DNA from: Spirochaeta cellobiosiphila DSM 17781
GTDB lineage: Bacteria > Spirochaetota > Spirochaetia > DSM-17781
Length of the DNA stretch: 64,000 nucleotides
Direction of reading: 5' to 3'
Assembly (NCBI RefSeq): GCF_000426705.1
Contig: NZ_AUFW01000007.1
Span: 330,612 to 394,611, forward strand
Made by a program: the position numbers and the translations under genes
Notes under the pieces: generated by a model
Told to the model about the DNA's origin: nothing
Database searches by the model: none
The model's input: only the letters and a program-made list of their open reading frames with translations
Shown here: positions 16,507-26,250 of the stretch, in pieces
How the letters are laid out: every line of letters starts with the position of its first letter
Numbering within the stretch: position 1 is the stretch's first letter

Positions 16507-18464
16507 ATACATCTGTGAAAAATATCTATAAAACGTCTGTCAGCATCCCTCTGTTTTCTCTTTCATCAGAATCTTCTGTGGGATGCGGTGAATTTCTTGA
16601 TTTGATTCCATTTGGAAATTGGTGTAAGCAAGTAGGCATAGATAACATACATCTACTCCCCGTTAATGATACTGGATGTAATAAATCTCCTTATTCAACA
16701 ATTAGTACTTTTGCTCTTAACCCAATATATATTCAATTGCAAGTGTTAGCTCATTATGAAAATATTAAGGATGATGTAGAAAAGAGTTTTAAAAAAATAA
16801 CTTTTAAAGAACATATAGACTATAGCGCTGTTAGAAATAAAAAAATAAAAATACTGAGACAATTGTACCATTTATTACCAAAGACATGGTCAGAAGGACC
16901 TGAAATCAATAATTGGATAAATGACAATACATGGGTGAAAAGCTATAGTTTGTTCTGTCATTTATTACAAAAACAACATAATGACCCATGGAAAGGGTGG
17001 AAGGAATACCGAACTTTAGAAGAGGAAGAGTGTTTTTCACTATGGAATAAAAAACAAAATAAACAGGAACTATACTTTTATATTTGGGTTCAATATGAAT
17101 TAGATAAACAGTTTAAAAGTGCAGTGAAGCATCTTGAAAACCTAGGAATAACATTGCAATGCGATCTATCTTTATTAGTACCCGAGGACAGTTGCGATGT
17201 TTGGTATCATAGAGAAATTTTCAAACCACGCTTACATGCAGGAGCTCCCCCAGAAAAAAACCTTCCCTCAGGACAAAATTGGGGGTATTCCATATATAAC
17301 TGGAAAAATTACCGTCACGAGGTTTATAACTATTGGGATAAAAGATTAAATTGTTTATCTCAATATTTTCACTCCATTAGAGTAAGTCATGCTCAAGGAT
17401 TGTTTAGAATCTGGTGTACACCAGAATATAATTACTCTGGAATACTAGGATATTACACACCAGCAGTGTACATAGATCATAAGAAATTAATGGAATTTGG
17501 TTTCGATGATACACGAATCAAATGGCTCAGTTTACCCCATATTGAGGGATCAAAACTTTTTGGAATCTTAGGCCAAGAAGCATCAAAGGTCATAGAATTA
17601 GCCCTCAATCAATTGCCTAATGAAGATCTTTACCTTTTCAAACCATTTATTAAGGGAGAAAAAGTAATTAGGGAATTGCCCCTGAGTAAGGAAGCAAAGA
17701 AATTCCTCACTAGTGAATTTAACAGTCGTTGCTTAATAGAAGTATCTAAAGACAAGTATGCTCTGGCATGGAATTATAAATACTCTCCCTCCTATCTTTC
17801 CTTAAGTTCATTAGAAAAAAATACACTTTTAGCCTTAAGCGAGGAATGCCAAAGAGATTCACAAGTATTATGGAAAAAACAAGGAACAAATACACTTCAA
17901 TATCTTATTTCAAAAGACTTGGATATATCTGTAGAGACTTTAGGCGTAAGCCCTGAAGGGATATATGATGTTCTTAAAGATATGAATATCGAAAATACAG
18001 TAGTGTTAAAGTGGCATAGGGAATGGAACAAATACGGTTCTCCCTTTCTTAAAAGTAACCAATATACATACTTATCCAGTTGTACATTAAGCACTCATAA
18101 TACGAACACAGCTAAACAATGGCTCAGGAATGAAGTATTGAGTGATTTACAAAAAGAAAGCTTAAACTTACCCTTAGGAGAGAATCAAACGAGCTTCAAT
18201 AGTTATAAGAGTCTCATCAAGCATCTACTTTCTATAAAATGTAGGAATGTACTCCTTAATATCCAAGATATCATCAACCTGGATGAAAAGAATTTCCATA
18301 ACATCAATGACATTATCATAAATGATGCAAATACAAATAATGAATTGAATTGGTCCTATAAAATTCCAATAACTATTGAAGAATTGAGTAACAATAATGA
18401 CCTAAATACTTATCTAAAAAGAAACATACAGATACGAAGAGGTATGGAAGATGCATCATTTTAA
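16503..18464 (+). CDS. GH77 (4-alpha-glucanotransferase)-like protein, probably catalytically inactive
   Basis: A 653 aa protein with the layout of DPE2-type amylomaltases: GCGEFLDLIPFGNWCKQVGI and SPYSTISTFALNPIYIQL at the N-terminus, then GAPPEKNLPSGQNWGYSIYNW and GLFRIW in the barrel. Two of three catalytic acids are replaced: the nucleophile position in R-x-D-H is Ser295 (IRVSHAQG), and the H-D pair near the end is H-N533 (STHNT). The acid/base Glu is kept (E478, VETLG). It may bind glucan without transferring it. ATGA overlap with the BFN gene and 14 nt overlap with the GH13 gene tie it to both. Confidence 0.72.
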   Translation: MNTSVKNIYKTSVSIPLFSLSSESSVGCGEFLDLIPFGNWCKQVGIDNIHLLPVNDTGCNKSPYSTISTFALNPIYIQLQVLAHYENIKDDVEKSFKKITFKEHIDYSAVRNKKIKILRQLYHLLPKTWSEGPEINNWINDNTWVKSYSLFCHLLQKQHNDPWKGWKEYRTLEEEECFSLWNKKQNKQELYFYIWVQYELDKQFKSAVKHLENLGITLQCDLSLLVPEDSCDVWYHREIFKPRLHAGAPPEKNLPSGQNWGYSIYNWKNYRHEVYNYWDKRLNCLSQYFHSIRVSHAQGLFRIWCTPEYNYSGILGYYTPAVYIDHKKLMEFGFDDTRIKWLSLPHIEGSKLFGILGQEASKVIELALNQLPNEDLYLFKPFIKGEKVIRELPLSKEAKKFLTSEFNSRCLIEVSKDKYALAWNYKYSPSYLSLSSLEKNTLLALSEECQRDSQVLWKKQGTNTLQYLISKDLDISVETLGVSPEGIYDVLKDMNIENTVVLKWHREWNKYGSPFLKSNQYTYLSSCTLSTHNTNTAKQWLRNEVLSDLQKESLNLPLGENQTSFNSYKSLIKHLLSIKCRNVLLNIQDIINLDEKNFHNINDIIINDANTNNELNWSYKIPITIEELSNNNDLNTYLKRNIQIRRGMEDASF

Positions 18465-21400
18465 TAGGCAAATAATAGTAACGAGAAGTCAATCTCAACA
18501 AGGTCGATCTATGGAGTTTCACATTTCAAAAGAAACACGTGATAAATATCAATTTGATAATGAATTATTTACTACTAATGGTAACGTCATTATCACGAAC
18601 CTTAATGGAGCTAGACAATTAGCTTTCAAATTAAATGAAAATAAAGATCTATTAACAAATCCTGAAGAGGAAATTAAAGCAGCACAAATTTTCACAATGG
18701 GATTAATTGATGAAATATTACATTACGTGTGTCATTTATATCGAACAGAAAAAGGCGCTGATACATTTGATAATGTCATTCCCCATTTAGTACAAGCACT
18801 GGGACAAGAAGAACTTAATAAAGTCCTTTATGAATTTACGAATCTTTTCCCTCCTAAAGCAGTGTATCAAAATACCCAAACTAGTGAAGAATACTTATCA
18901 ACATCTACTGATACCATAGACAACAATATCATTTCCATTGAAGAAATCATGCTATTATGGTTAGCAAACCAAAACCAAGCTTTTAAACCTTATAAAGAAT
19001 TGTTTGATGATTCTAAATTAATAGAGAATACAAAATACACTCTGCTTATGGGACAATTAGATATTTATTTTAAGGGCCAAGATTTCTTTGGTCCAGAAAA
19101 TTTAGACTTATTAGGATTATTGCAAAGTCCATCAAAACATCATCCTACGTCACTAAGAAAACAGTTAGAGTATATAAAAAATAATTGGGGGCATTGGCTA
19201 AGTGAGTATTTATTGCGATTGTTGAATGCATTGGACTACATGAATGAGGAGGACAAGTTTTTCCTGAGACCTACATCATTTAACCCGCAGCCCTCCATTC
19301 CCTCCTATAGTGGACTATCAGAACGTGAGGGATTTACGGAAGACAAATCTTGGATGCCTAATGCCATTGTATTAGCAAAAAATACTTTAGTTTGGTTAGA
19401 ACAGTTAAGCAAAAAATATCAAAAAGACATTCATACTTTAGACAAAATCCCGGACGAAGAGTTGATTAATTTATCGAATTTTGGTTTTACAGCTATTTGG
19501 TTTATTGGATTATGGGAACGCAGTAAGGCCAGCCAGACTATAAAACAAATTAATGGAAACTTAGAAGCAACGGGATCAGCTTATTCTGTTGCTCATTACG
19601 ATATTGCACAAAATCTAGGAGGCTGGGAAGCATTATATAATCTTAAAAAGAGAGCCTCTCATTATGGTTTGAAGATTGCTAGTGATATGGTTCCAAACCA
19701 TACCGGAATTGATGCTAATTTATTATATGACCATCCTGATTGGTTTATACATTGTGAATATTCCCCTTTTCCCAATTATAGCTTTAATGGAATTAACCTA
19801 TCCCAATCATCAAATGTAGGTATTTTTCTAGAAGACCATTATTATGACCATACAGATGCTTCTGTAGTATTCAAACATATCGAATATTCAAACAATAAAA
19901 TTCGATATATCTATCATGGAAATGATGGAACTTTTATGCCCTGGAATGATACGGCACAGCTTAACTATTTATTACCAGAAGTTCGTGAGTACGTTATAGA
20001 CCAAATAATAAAAATAGCCAATATTTTTCCTATTATCAGATTCGATGCTGCTATGACCCTAACAAAAAAACACATTCAACGGCTGTGGTTTCCAGAACCA
20101 GGTACAGGTGGTGCTATTCCCAGTAGAGCAGAACATAGCTTAAATAAACATGATTTTGATCAATTAATACCTGAAGAATTTTGGAGAGAAGTGGTCGACC
20201 GAGTTCAAAAAGAAGTACCTGACACTTTATTAATAGCAGAAGCCTTTTGGATGATGGAAGGATATTTTGTTAGGTCATTAGGTCTACATAGAGTATATAA
20301 CTCAGCTTTTATGCATATGTTACGAGATGAGAAAAATGGAGAATTTAGGACCCTCATCAAAAATACATTATTATTTGATGCTGATATACTGAAGAGATTT
20401 GTAAACTTTATGAACAACCCAGATGAAGAGACGGCAATTGAACAGTTTGGTGATGGTGATAAGTATTTTGGAGTTTGTACTCTATTAGTAACACTACCAG
20501 GAACACCAATGTTTGGACATGGTCAGATAGAAGGTTTCAAAGAAAAATATGGAATGGAATACGTAAGACCTTTATGGGATGAAAATCCTAATCTTAGTCT
20601 TTTAAATAGACACCAAAATGAAATATCGCCATTGATGAAGAAACGATATTTATTCTCTGGTGTTAAAAATTTTTATTTATATGATCTCTGGTCAACAGAG
20701 GGATTTGTCAACGAGAATGTCATTATATTTTCCAATAAACTAAACAATGAAAATGTCTTAGTTCTCTATAATAACTGTCATCAAAATGCTCAAGGCTGGA
20801 TTAATCAAACAGTTGGATACAAAGATAAATATCAATCAGATGATCACATAAAGCAAAGAAAATTGGGAGAGGTGTTAAATCTATCTCTTGCACAAGATAG
20901 ATATGTGATCTTCAGAGAGTATTTTTCTAATTTATGGTATATCAGAAGCTGTTATGATTTTTCCTCAGAAGGTCTTTTTATTAGTTTAAATGGCTATGGT
21001 AAACATATTTTTACAGATTTTTATGAAATCCAAGATGATCATAATAGACATTATAATAGTCTTTGTTACTACTTAAATGGACATGGTGTTTCTAATATCC
21101 AGAAAGCTTTAGGAGCCATGGTAATAGCGCCGATCGGATCAGCAATTCTTAACTTTATGACCGAAGGATATAATGTCATTAATAGAGAAAACAATTTTGA
21201 AGAAAGGTTAAATGAAATCACAGGACTTTATTCTACTTTTGTAAATGATCTCAACAAACACTTTCATCAAAATTTAAATTATAAATGTGATATTACAGGA
21301 CTTGTTAAAATTCTCGAATTCGAAAAAATATTCAAAGCAAGTAAGTCACGAAAAGTAAATACAATTATCGACTTTATAAACAAAGAGACTGTTATAAGTA

Positions 21401-21942
21401 TCTGGATAGTTTTTGCTGCCAAAACTCTTTTAGATAATATTATGACCAATGTGATAGAAAAACCTGAGTATCTTTATATAAAGGATTTAATACTAGAAGC
21501 TATCATTGAAGAATATTTCCTTCCCTACTGTAACACACATAATATCAAAATTGATAATTTGAGTTATTTATTGAGAGTACTAACACAGGAGAGGATCTGC
21601 TTTATTCATAAGAATGAATCTACCAATAGTTATAAAGTCTTAACAAGACTTTTTAGAGATACTGATTGCCGTCAATTATTTGGAGTCAATCAGTTTGATG
21701 GAATATTATGGTATAATAAGGAAAAATTTATAAATACATCAATGTGGTTAACCATTAATAGTCTTATTACAAATATCAACAATATGCCCATTGATAAGAA
21801 CGTCTATAAAAAGATTATTGATCATAGTATTAAAATAATTGAACCTTGGATAAATAATTCTGATTTAAGTGAGTTCAGGGTAAAGAAATTACTAAGACTT
21901 GTTATGGAGTGTTCAGATCAAAAATCAGCTCAAGTAAACTGA
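18451..21942 (+). CDS. Large GH13 alpha-amylase-family glycoside hydrolase/transferase
   Basis: A 1,163 aa protein without a signal peptide, so probably cytoplasmic. The GH13 barrel spans about residues 330-760. All four conserved regions are present: DMVPNHTG, IIRFDAAM with nucleophile D532, LIAEAFW with acid/base E597, and NNPDEETA with D658 (the usual His before this Asp is Pro). QFGDGDKYFG and GTPMFGHGQIEGFKEKYGMEY follow, as in a long GH13 group I recall from spirochaetes and clostridia. The first 300 and last 350 residues match nothing I can name. It should act on alpha-glucans such as glycogen or maltodextrin. The 3' end overlaps the convergent phosphatase gene by 41 nt. Confidence 0.85.
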   Translation: MHHFNRQIIVTRSQSQQGRSMEFHISKETRDKYQFDNELFTTNGNVIITNLNGARQLAFKLNENKDLLTNPEEEIKAAQIFTMGLIDEILHYVCHLYRTEKGADTFDNVIPHLVQALGQEELNKVLYEFTNLFPPKAVYQNTQTSEEYLSTSTDTIDNNIISIEEIMLLWLANQNQAFKPYKELFDDSKLIENTKYTLLMGQLDIYFKGQDFFGPENLDLLGLLQSPSKHHPTSLRKQLEYIKNNWGHWLSEYLLRLLNALDYMNEEDKFFLRPTSFNPQPSIPSYSGLSEREGFTEDKSWMPNAIVLAKNTLVWLEQLSKKYQKDIHTLDKIPDEELINLSNFGFTAIWFIGLWERSKASQTIKQINGNLEATGSAYSVAHYDIAQNLGGWEALYNLKKRASHYGLKIASDMVPNHTGIDANLLYDHPDWFIHCEYSPFPNYSFNGINLSQSSNVGIFLEDHYYDHTDASVVFKHIEYSNNKIRYIYHGNDGTFMPWNDTAQLNYLLPEVREYVIDQIIKIANIFPIIRFDAAMTLTKKHIQRLWFPEPGTGGAIPSRAEHSLNKHDFDQLIPEEFWREVVDRVQKEVPDTLLIAEAFWMMEGYFVRSLGLHRVYNSAFMHMLRDEKNGEFRTLIKNTLLFDADILKRFVNFMNNPDEETAIEQFGDGDKYFGVCTLLVTLPGTPMFGHGQIEGFKEKYGMEYVRPLWDENPNLSLLNRHQNEISPLMKKRYLFSGVKNFYLYDLWSTEGFVNENVIIFSNKLNNENVLVLYNNCHQNAQGWINQTVGYKDKYQSDDHIKQRKLGEVLNLSLAQDRYVIFREYFSNLWYIRSCYDFSSEGLFISLNGYGKHIFTDFYEIQDDHNRHYNSLCYYLNGHGVSNIQKALGAMVIAPIGSAILNFMTEGYNVINRENNFEERLNEITGLYSTFVNDLNKHFHQNLNYKCDITGLVKILEFEKIFKASKSRKVNTIIDFINKETVISIWIVFAAKTLLDNIMTNVIEKPEYLYIKDLILEAIIEEYFLPYCNTHNIKIDNLSYLLRVLTQERICFIHKNESTNSYKVLTRLFRDTDCRQLFGVNQFDGILWYNKEKFINTSMWLTINSLITNINNMPIDKNVYKKIIDHSIKIIEPWINNSDLSEFRVKKLLRLVMECSDQKSAQVN

Positions 21943-23545
21943 AGTCATCTTCAAAGAACTCAAGTTCCGAAGTCTTTTTTATATTTAAATACAAAGGTTG
22001 AACACTGGTATCACCTTTAGAAATTGATTGAACCAATATCCTTTTAAAATCTGAGAACTCCAACATTTTGCCATTACTCTGGCGTATTTCAAACACACCA
22101 TCAGAAAATAAGTAGATCCTATCTCCAGGTTGTACTGTTGTAGTGCATGTCTTATATTTATACTCAGTATCTAGTCCAATTATCATATCACCTGATGCCA
22201 ATTCCTCTAGTTGAACTTCATCACCTTCATTAAAACTTACCAACATAGCAGGAGGAGCACCAGCACTACCATATTCCATCACATTTGTTTTGATATTTAA
22301 GACACCGTACCAAACAGTAAAATACATGTTATTTTGTTTTTCCATCTGGAAATTATTGCTTAAGGCTCGTAAAACATCAGAAGGTTCATGAAAATTTGTC
22401 TGTGGTAAACTTTGCGTTCTTAATACATTCATGACGGATACTGAGAGTAACGCAGCCCCAATACCATGACCACTAACATCTAATAAATAGAATGCAAAAT
22501 GATCCTTATCCAGCTTGTGATATCCAAAAGAATCTCCACCTAATTGTGTTGAAGGAATAAAAACCCAGTTTGTTTTAATACCACCTTCTGTTATAGGAGG
22601 AGGGAGTAAACTTGTAACATAGGAAGCTGCTTCTGCTAATTCACTTTCAAGGTTTTCCTGACTTTCAATCAATGCAGATATATACATAGCTTCTTGATCA
22701 CGAAGTTGTTTCTTTTCTAGACAGGCTCCTATACGAGCTTTTAATAAAATAGGATCAAATGTTTTAGGTAAGTAGTCTTCAGCACCCATTTGAATACATC
22801 GAATAACACTTTCCATTTCATCAAGTGCAGATATCATTATCACTGGTATAAATCTAGTTTTGGGAGAATTTTTTACCTCTTCTAAAACCTGATATCCGTT
22901 TATATCTGGCATCATAATATCCAGTAGAATTAGATCAACTGAAGATTTATGTAGCAGATCAAGAGCTTCACGTCCACCTTCAACGGAAACGACCTTATGC
23001 CCTTGTCTTTCCAAATGACGAGACAGAATATCTCTGTTTAATGCATTATCATCTACAATAAGAATTTTACCAGTTATCGTAGGAAAATCTGTAGCCAATG
23101 TTGCTGATTCAAAATTGGGAATTACTTTCTGCGGAACATCTATAGGTACAAATTCCTTTGCAGTATTTGTGGGAGCAATAAAGAGTTGAAGTAAACTATT
23201 AGCTGATTGTACGATCTTATTTAAATCTGTTACAAAAAAATCCGTATTTGTTTCATGAGCTATGTCAATAAGCCCCTCTGTTAAGCCTATTATTGTGTAT
23301 ATAGGAGAATGAATACTTTTTGCAAACCTATTTAATTGCGGATCAACTCCATCATCACCATAAAAAAAATCCTGAAGTAACTGTTCGAGATTCACGCCTT
23401 CCTTATGAACTCGTTGTATATCAGGAATCATTGATGGTATTTGAACATCCTTTATGTCATCTTCAAGAAGTTCACTATAAGCAGTAATGTGATTCACAAA
23501 AGTGCGAACTTCATGTCTAAGCTCTGCAATTGAATCTTGTGTCAT
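21902..23545 (-). CDS. Response regulator with PP2C (SpoIIE/RsbU) phosphatase and N-terminal DHp-like segments
   Basis: A 547 aa cytoplasmic signalling protein. Residues ~5-60 resemble a histidine-kinase DHp hairpin (LRHEVRTFVNHITAYSELL), and a second such segment follows at ~75-125 (KSIHSPIYTIIGLTEGLID). No HATPase domain is present. A receiver domain (ILIVDDNALNRDIL; phospho-acceptor Asp in LILLDIMMPD; K in LPKTFDP) covers ~160-280. The C-terminal part (~330-545) is a SpoIIE-type PP2C phosphatase with GGDSFGY, DVSGHGIGAALLS and LFSDGVFE supplying metal-binding Asp residues. The usual role is dephosphorylating a STAS anti-sigma antagonist; a STAS protein is encoded at 41585. GGGAGA precedes the ATG. 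Confidence 0.87.
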   Translation of the reverse strand: MTQDSIAELRHEVRTFVNHITAYSELLEDDIKDVQIPSMIPDIQRVHKEGVNLEQLLQDFFYGDDGVDPQLNRFAKSIHSPIYTIIGLTEGLIDIAHETNTDFFVTDLNKIVQSANSLLQLFIAPTNTAKEFVPIDVPQKVIPNFESATLATDFPTITGKILIVDDNALNRDILSRHLERQGHKVVSVEGGREALDLLHKSSVDLILLDIMMPDINGYQVLEEVKNSPKTRFIPVIMISALDEMESVIRCIQMGAEDYLPKTFDPILLKARIGACLEKKQLRDQEAMYISALIESQENLESELAEAASYVTSLLPPPITEGGIKTNWVFIPSTQLGGDSFGYHKLDKDHFAFYLLDVSGHGIGAALLSVSVMNVLRTQSLPQTNFHEPSDVLRALSNNFQMEKQNNMYFTVWYGVLNIKTNVMEYGSAGAPPAMLVSFNEGDEVQLEELASGDMIIGLDTEYKYKTCTTTVQPGDRIYLFSDGVFEIRQSNGKMLEFSDFKRILVQSISKGDTSVQPLYLNIKKTSELEFFEDDFSLLELIFDLNTP

Positions 23546-23654
23546 GGATGTCTCCCTTCAAACTTTACCACTAGGCTATTATAACCCTAAGAAGTGAGAA
23601 GCCAATTGTCAAGTTCAGTAAAACACTTTACTCGAAGGGTATTATTTGATGGCA

Positions 23655-24230
23655 TTATGATTTCATAAAAAAGTGTTTATATATACCCTTTCTGATAAAA
23701 TCTATTTTTTGTTTTACTTCTTTTTTTTCTACAACAGATAATTCAAATAGAATTCCACATATATAGGTCTCAAGTTGAAAACTTCGTAATTCTGGATCAT
23801 CAGATATTACAAAAATGCCTTCAGCCTGACCTGCCAAAAACAATGGTTGAATAGCATTGATTGTCTGTTTTAAGTGAAATGTAAGCATTGCTCGTCTTTC
23901 TGCAGTAGAAAGCATACTGCCCAATAGATAGTGAGCCTTATAAAGTAGCTCTAAACCAAAATCTATTGATTCCATAAATTTTGTTTCAAAATCCCAGTCT
24001 TCATTAGAAATGTTTATAGTTCTTTCAATATATCTATTCCACACATCGTCTATAGTCGCTACAAAAAGTGTGGTTTTATCATTAAAGTAAGTGTAGATTG
24101 AACCTGGAGCAATTTCTGCCTTTGTGGCAATATGTTTGATAGTGGTTTTCTTATAACCAAGCTCACCAAAAGCCTCTAGAGACGCTTCCAAAATCTTTCT
24201 CTTCTTATTCTGATCTGGATGTCGTGACAT
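23655..24230 (-). CDS. TetR/AcrR-family transcriptional regulator
   Basis: A 191 aa regulator with the typical TetR HTH at residues 10-57 (RKILEASLEAFGELGYKKTTIKHIATKAEIAPGSIYTYFNDKTTLF) and a helical ligand-binding C-terminus. AAGGGGAA gives a firm start. It is divergent from the SDR-like and symporter genes, with the latter's promoter inside the 143 bp between starts, so local regulation of those genes is the simple expectation. The inducer cannot be told. Confidence 0.92.
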   Translation of the reverse strand: MSRHPDQNKKRKILEASLEAFGELGYKKTTIKHIATKAEIAPGSIYTYFNDKTTLFVATIDDVWNRYIERTINISNEDWDFETKFMESIDFGLELLYKAHYLLGSMLSTAERRAMLTFHLKQTINAIQPLFLAGQAEGIFVISDDPELRSFQLETYICGILFELSVVEKKEVKQKIDFIRKGIYKHFFMKS

Positions 24231-24337
24231 GAATTCCCCTTATTTATTTATGAATTTAGAGAATAATGATAAGTTCTTCAACTACTACCTTATTAATAAC
24301 TGAATATTATGCCATGTTTTTTCAATTAATTGTTATG

Positions 24338-24366
24338 TTGACCGTGATGATGTTTAAAGCTAATAT
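24338..24366 (+). promoter_or_regulatory. Leaderless promoter of the SDR-like gene
   Basis: TTGACC (24338-24343), 17 bp, TAATAT (24361-24366). Transcription should start about 7 nt later, at 24373-24374, which is the A of the chosen ATG. No Shine-Dalgarno sequence is present. The position also argues against start codons further upstream. It lies in the region controlled by the divergent TetR gene. Confidence 0.6.
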
Positions 24367-24373
24367 GATTTTC

Positions 24374-25018
24374 ATGGCTAGGAACGTACTTTTAACAGGT
24401 TATGATACACATCTTGGATATGAAATCGGTTCATTCTTAAATAAGGAAGGATATAACGTATTAGCTACAGTTGAAACATCTCTAGAAGACAAACAAAATG
24501 AAGAAGACGTTAATACTATTTCCTGGAAACCTTCCTCTTCTATTTCAGCAAAAAACCTACTTTTACAAACTAGAACATTTTTTGAAACTGTGGATGAAAT
24601 TATAACTATATATAGACCTATTAAAGAGGGTATTCGATTTCAAGATTACACCAATCAAGAAATAAGTAATATCCTCACAAATTACTTATTCAGTTCACTG
24701 TACCTGTGTAAAGAATCATTGCAGTTATTAAGAAAACAGAAACAGGGGAACCTTACAATCATTATATATGAAGAAACAGGTGATTCTCACAATAAAGCCA
24801 TTGATGCCTGTGTGTATGAAGGCTTTAGAGGTTTTGCAACATCTCTGATTGGTGAATATACCGATAAAAGGGTAACTGTTTTTGATTCAAAAGCTTCAGA
24901 AACTGATAGCTTTTTAGAATATTATTATGACTTAATACGATCAATGCCTAAGAAATATCCTTATGGTAAATATGTTAAACACAAAGATCGAAGAAATTTT
25001 TTCTGGAATAATAAATAG
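24374..25018 (+). CDS. SDR-like Rossmann-fold protein, divergent
   Basis: A 214 aa protein beginning MARNVLLTGYDTHLGYEIGSFLNKEGYNVLATVE, a Rossmann beta-alpha-beta start with a TGxxxxxG pattern like short-chain dehydrogenases. A helix resembling the SDR central region (LFSSLYLCKESLQLLRKQKQGNLTIIIYEE) follows, but the catalytic Ser-Tyr-x-x-x-Lys set is not clear: the expected YxxxK position reads ACVYEGFRGFATSL. It may bind a nucleotide without reductase activity. The frame is open to 24266, but the promoter geometry and fold both point to 24374. The symporter gene follows 11 nt later. Confidence 0.62.
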   Translation: MARNVLLTGYDTHLGYEIGSFLNKEGYNVLATVETSLEDKQNEEDVNTISWKPSSSISAKNLLLQTRTFFETVDEIITIYRPIKEGIRFQDYTNQEISNILTNYLFSSLYLCKESLQLLRKQKQGNLTIIIYEETGDSHNKAIDACVYEGFRGFATSLIGEYTDKRVTVFDSKASETDSFLEYYYDLIRSMPKKYPYGKYVKHKDRRNFFWNNK

Positions 25019-25029
25019 CAGGAGTACAA

Positions 25030-26250
25030 ATGAAAATTTGGATCAAATATCTTATTGGAATACTGGCAGGTGTTATATTAGGAGTTTTTATTCCCAATAC
25101 ATCATTTTCACTAATATCTGAAATTAGCGATTTAGTTATCCGAATTGGGAAGTACGCTGTTTATCCCTTAGTGTTTTTCTCTTTCTCAATTGCTGTCTAT
25201 AAAATGATGGAAGAAAAAGATAGTATAAAAACTTTTTTATATTCCCTCTTCTTTATTGTATTTAACACATTTGTTGTTTTATTAATTGGGGCAACTGTAG
25301 CGTTTATAATAAATCCTAGACGTATCCCAATAATCACAGAAGAAGTAGCTCAAGTACAGGCTAGTAATTGGATTGATGTATTTAAATTGCTTATACCAGA
25401 TAATGTATTTAATGTCTTTTTAGGAGCAAATGCTCTCCTGCCTATTTTATTTTTTAGTTTTATGATTGGTATTCATTTAAATTATGATAAAAGAGAAACC
25501 TTAATTATAAAAGATGTGTTAGATACTCTAGGTAAATTATTCTACCAAATGAATAGTTTAATTGTTGAACTTTTAAGCTTAGGAATGATTGCTTTAGGAA
25601 CATTTTATACAATTCAATGGAAAATGGTTGAAGACATAACCCCCTATTTACAAGTTGTATTAATTATTGGAATATTCACAGTCTTTCTTCTATTCGTTAT
25701 TTATCCCCTACTAACTATGTTAATTACTAAAACAAAAAATCCATATCAATTATTAAGAGGGTATATTGGTTCAATAATGGCTGCTTTGATATCTGGTAAT
25801 TCTATATTTGCATATGGAACTATTGTTAAAGAAAGTAGAGAAAACCTGGGTATTCCCAGAAAAATAGGAGCTATACACCTTCCTTTGAATATTTTATTTG
25901 GACGGCCTGGTACAGCGGTTATCACAGCAGTAAGTTTTTTTGTAATTCTAAGATCTTATTCAAGTCTAGAAATTACTATTTTTCAATATTTATGGACTTT
26001 TGGATTCTCATTTCTCATTTCATTCACACTACCCTTTCATTCCTATGGAGCATCATATGTTGCCCTTTCTATGCTTTGTGGCTTATACGGCAAGGGGATG
26101 GAAGACGGTTTCTTAAATTTACAACCAATTCTATTTGTGTTATCTAGTTTTGGAGCCTCTATTGATGCCGGATCAGCTTTAGTTAATGGATATTTTACCT
26201 CTGATAAACTTGGAAGAACTCACAAAATTAATCCTAAATATTATATTTAA
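25030..26250 (+). CDS. Dicarboxylate/amino acid:cation symporter (DAACS family)
   Basis: Inner-membrane symporter of 406 aa. Eight or so hydrophobic segments start with WIKYLIGILAGVILGVFIPN and include LGKLFYQMNSLIVELLSLGMIALGTFYTIQW. The re-entrant Ser-rich loop and the NMDGT motif of classical GltP/GltT are not obvious; the corresponding regions read ALISGNSIFAYGTIV and HLPLNILFGRPGTAVITAV, so this is a divergent branch. AGGAG sits before the ATG. Probably in one transcript with the SDR-like gene under the TetR regulator. The 3' end overlaps the convergent outer-membrane protein gene by 17 nt. Confidence 0.82.
   Translation: MKIWIKYLIGILAGVILGVFIPNTSFSLISEISDLVIRIGKYAVYPLVFFSFSIAVYKMMEEKDSIKTFLYSLFFIVFNTFVVLLIGATVAFIINPRRIPIITEEVAQVQASNWIDVFKLLIPDNVFNVFLGANALLPILFFSFMIGIHLNYDKRETLIIKDVLDTLGKLFYQMNSLIVELLSLGMIALGTFYTIQWKMVEDITPYLQVVLIIGIFTVFLLFVIYPLLTMLITKTKNPYQLLRGYIGSIMAALISGNSIFAYGTIVKESRENLGIPRKIGAIHLPLNILFGRPGTAVITAVSFFVILRSYSSLEITIFQYLWTFGFSFLISFTLPFHSYGASYVALSMLCGLYGKGMEDGFLNLQPILFVLSSFGASIDAGSALVNGYFTSDKLGRTHKINPKYYI

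Noticed and set aside
24266..24373. Hydrophobic N-terminal extension of the SDR-like protein
   Set aside because: The promoter at 24338-24366 would lie inside it, and the Rossmann start follows directly after ATG 24374.
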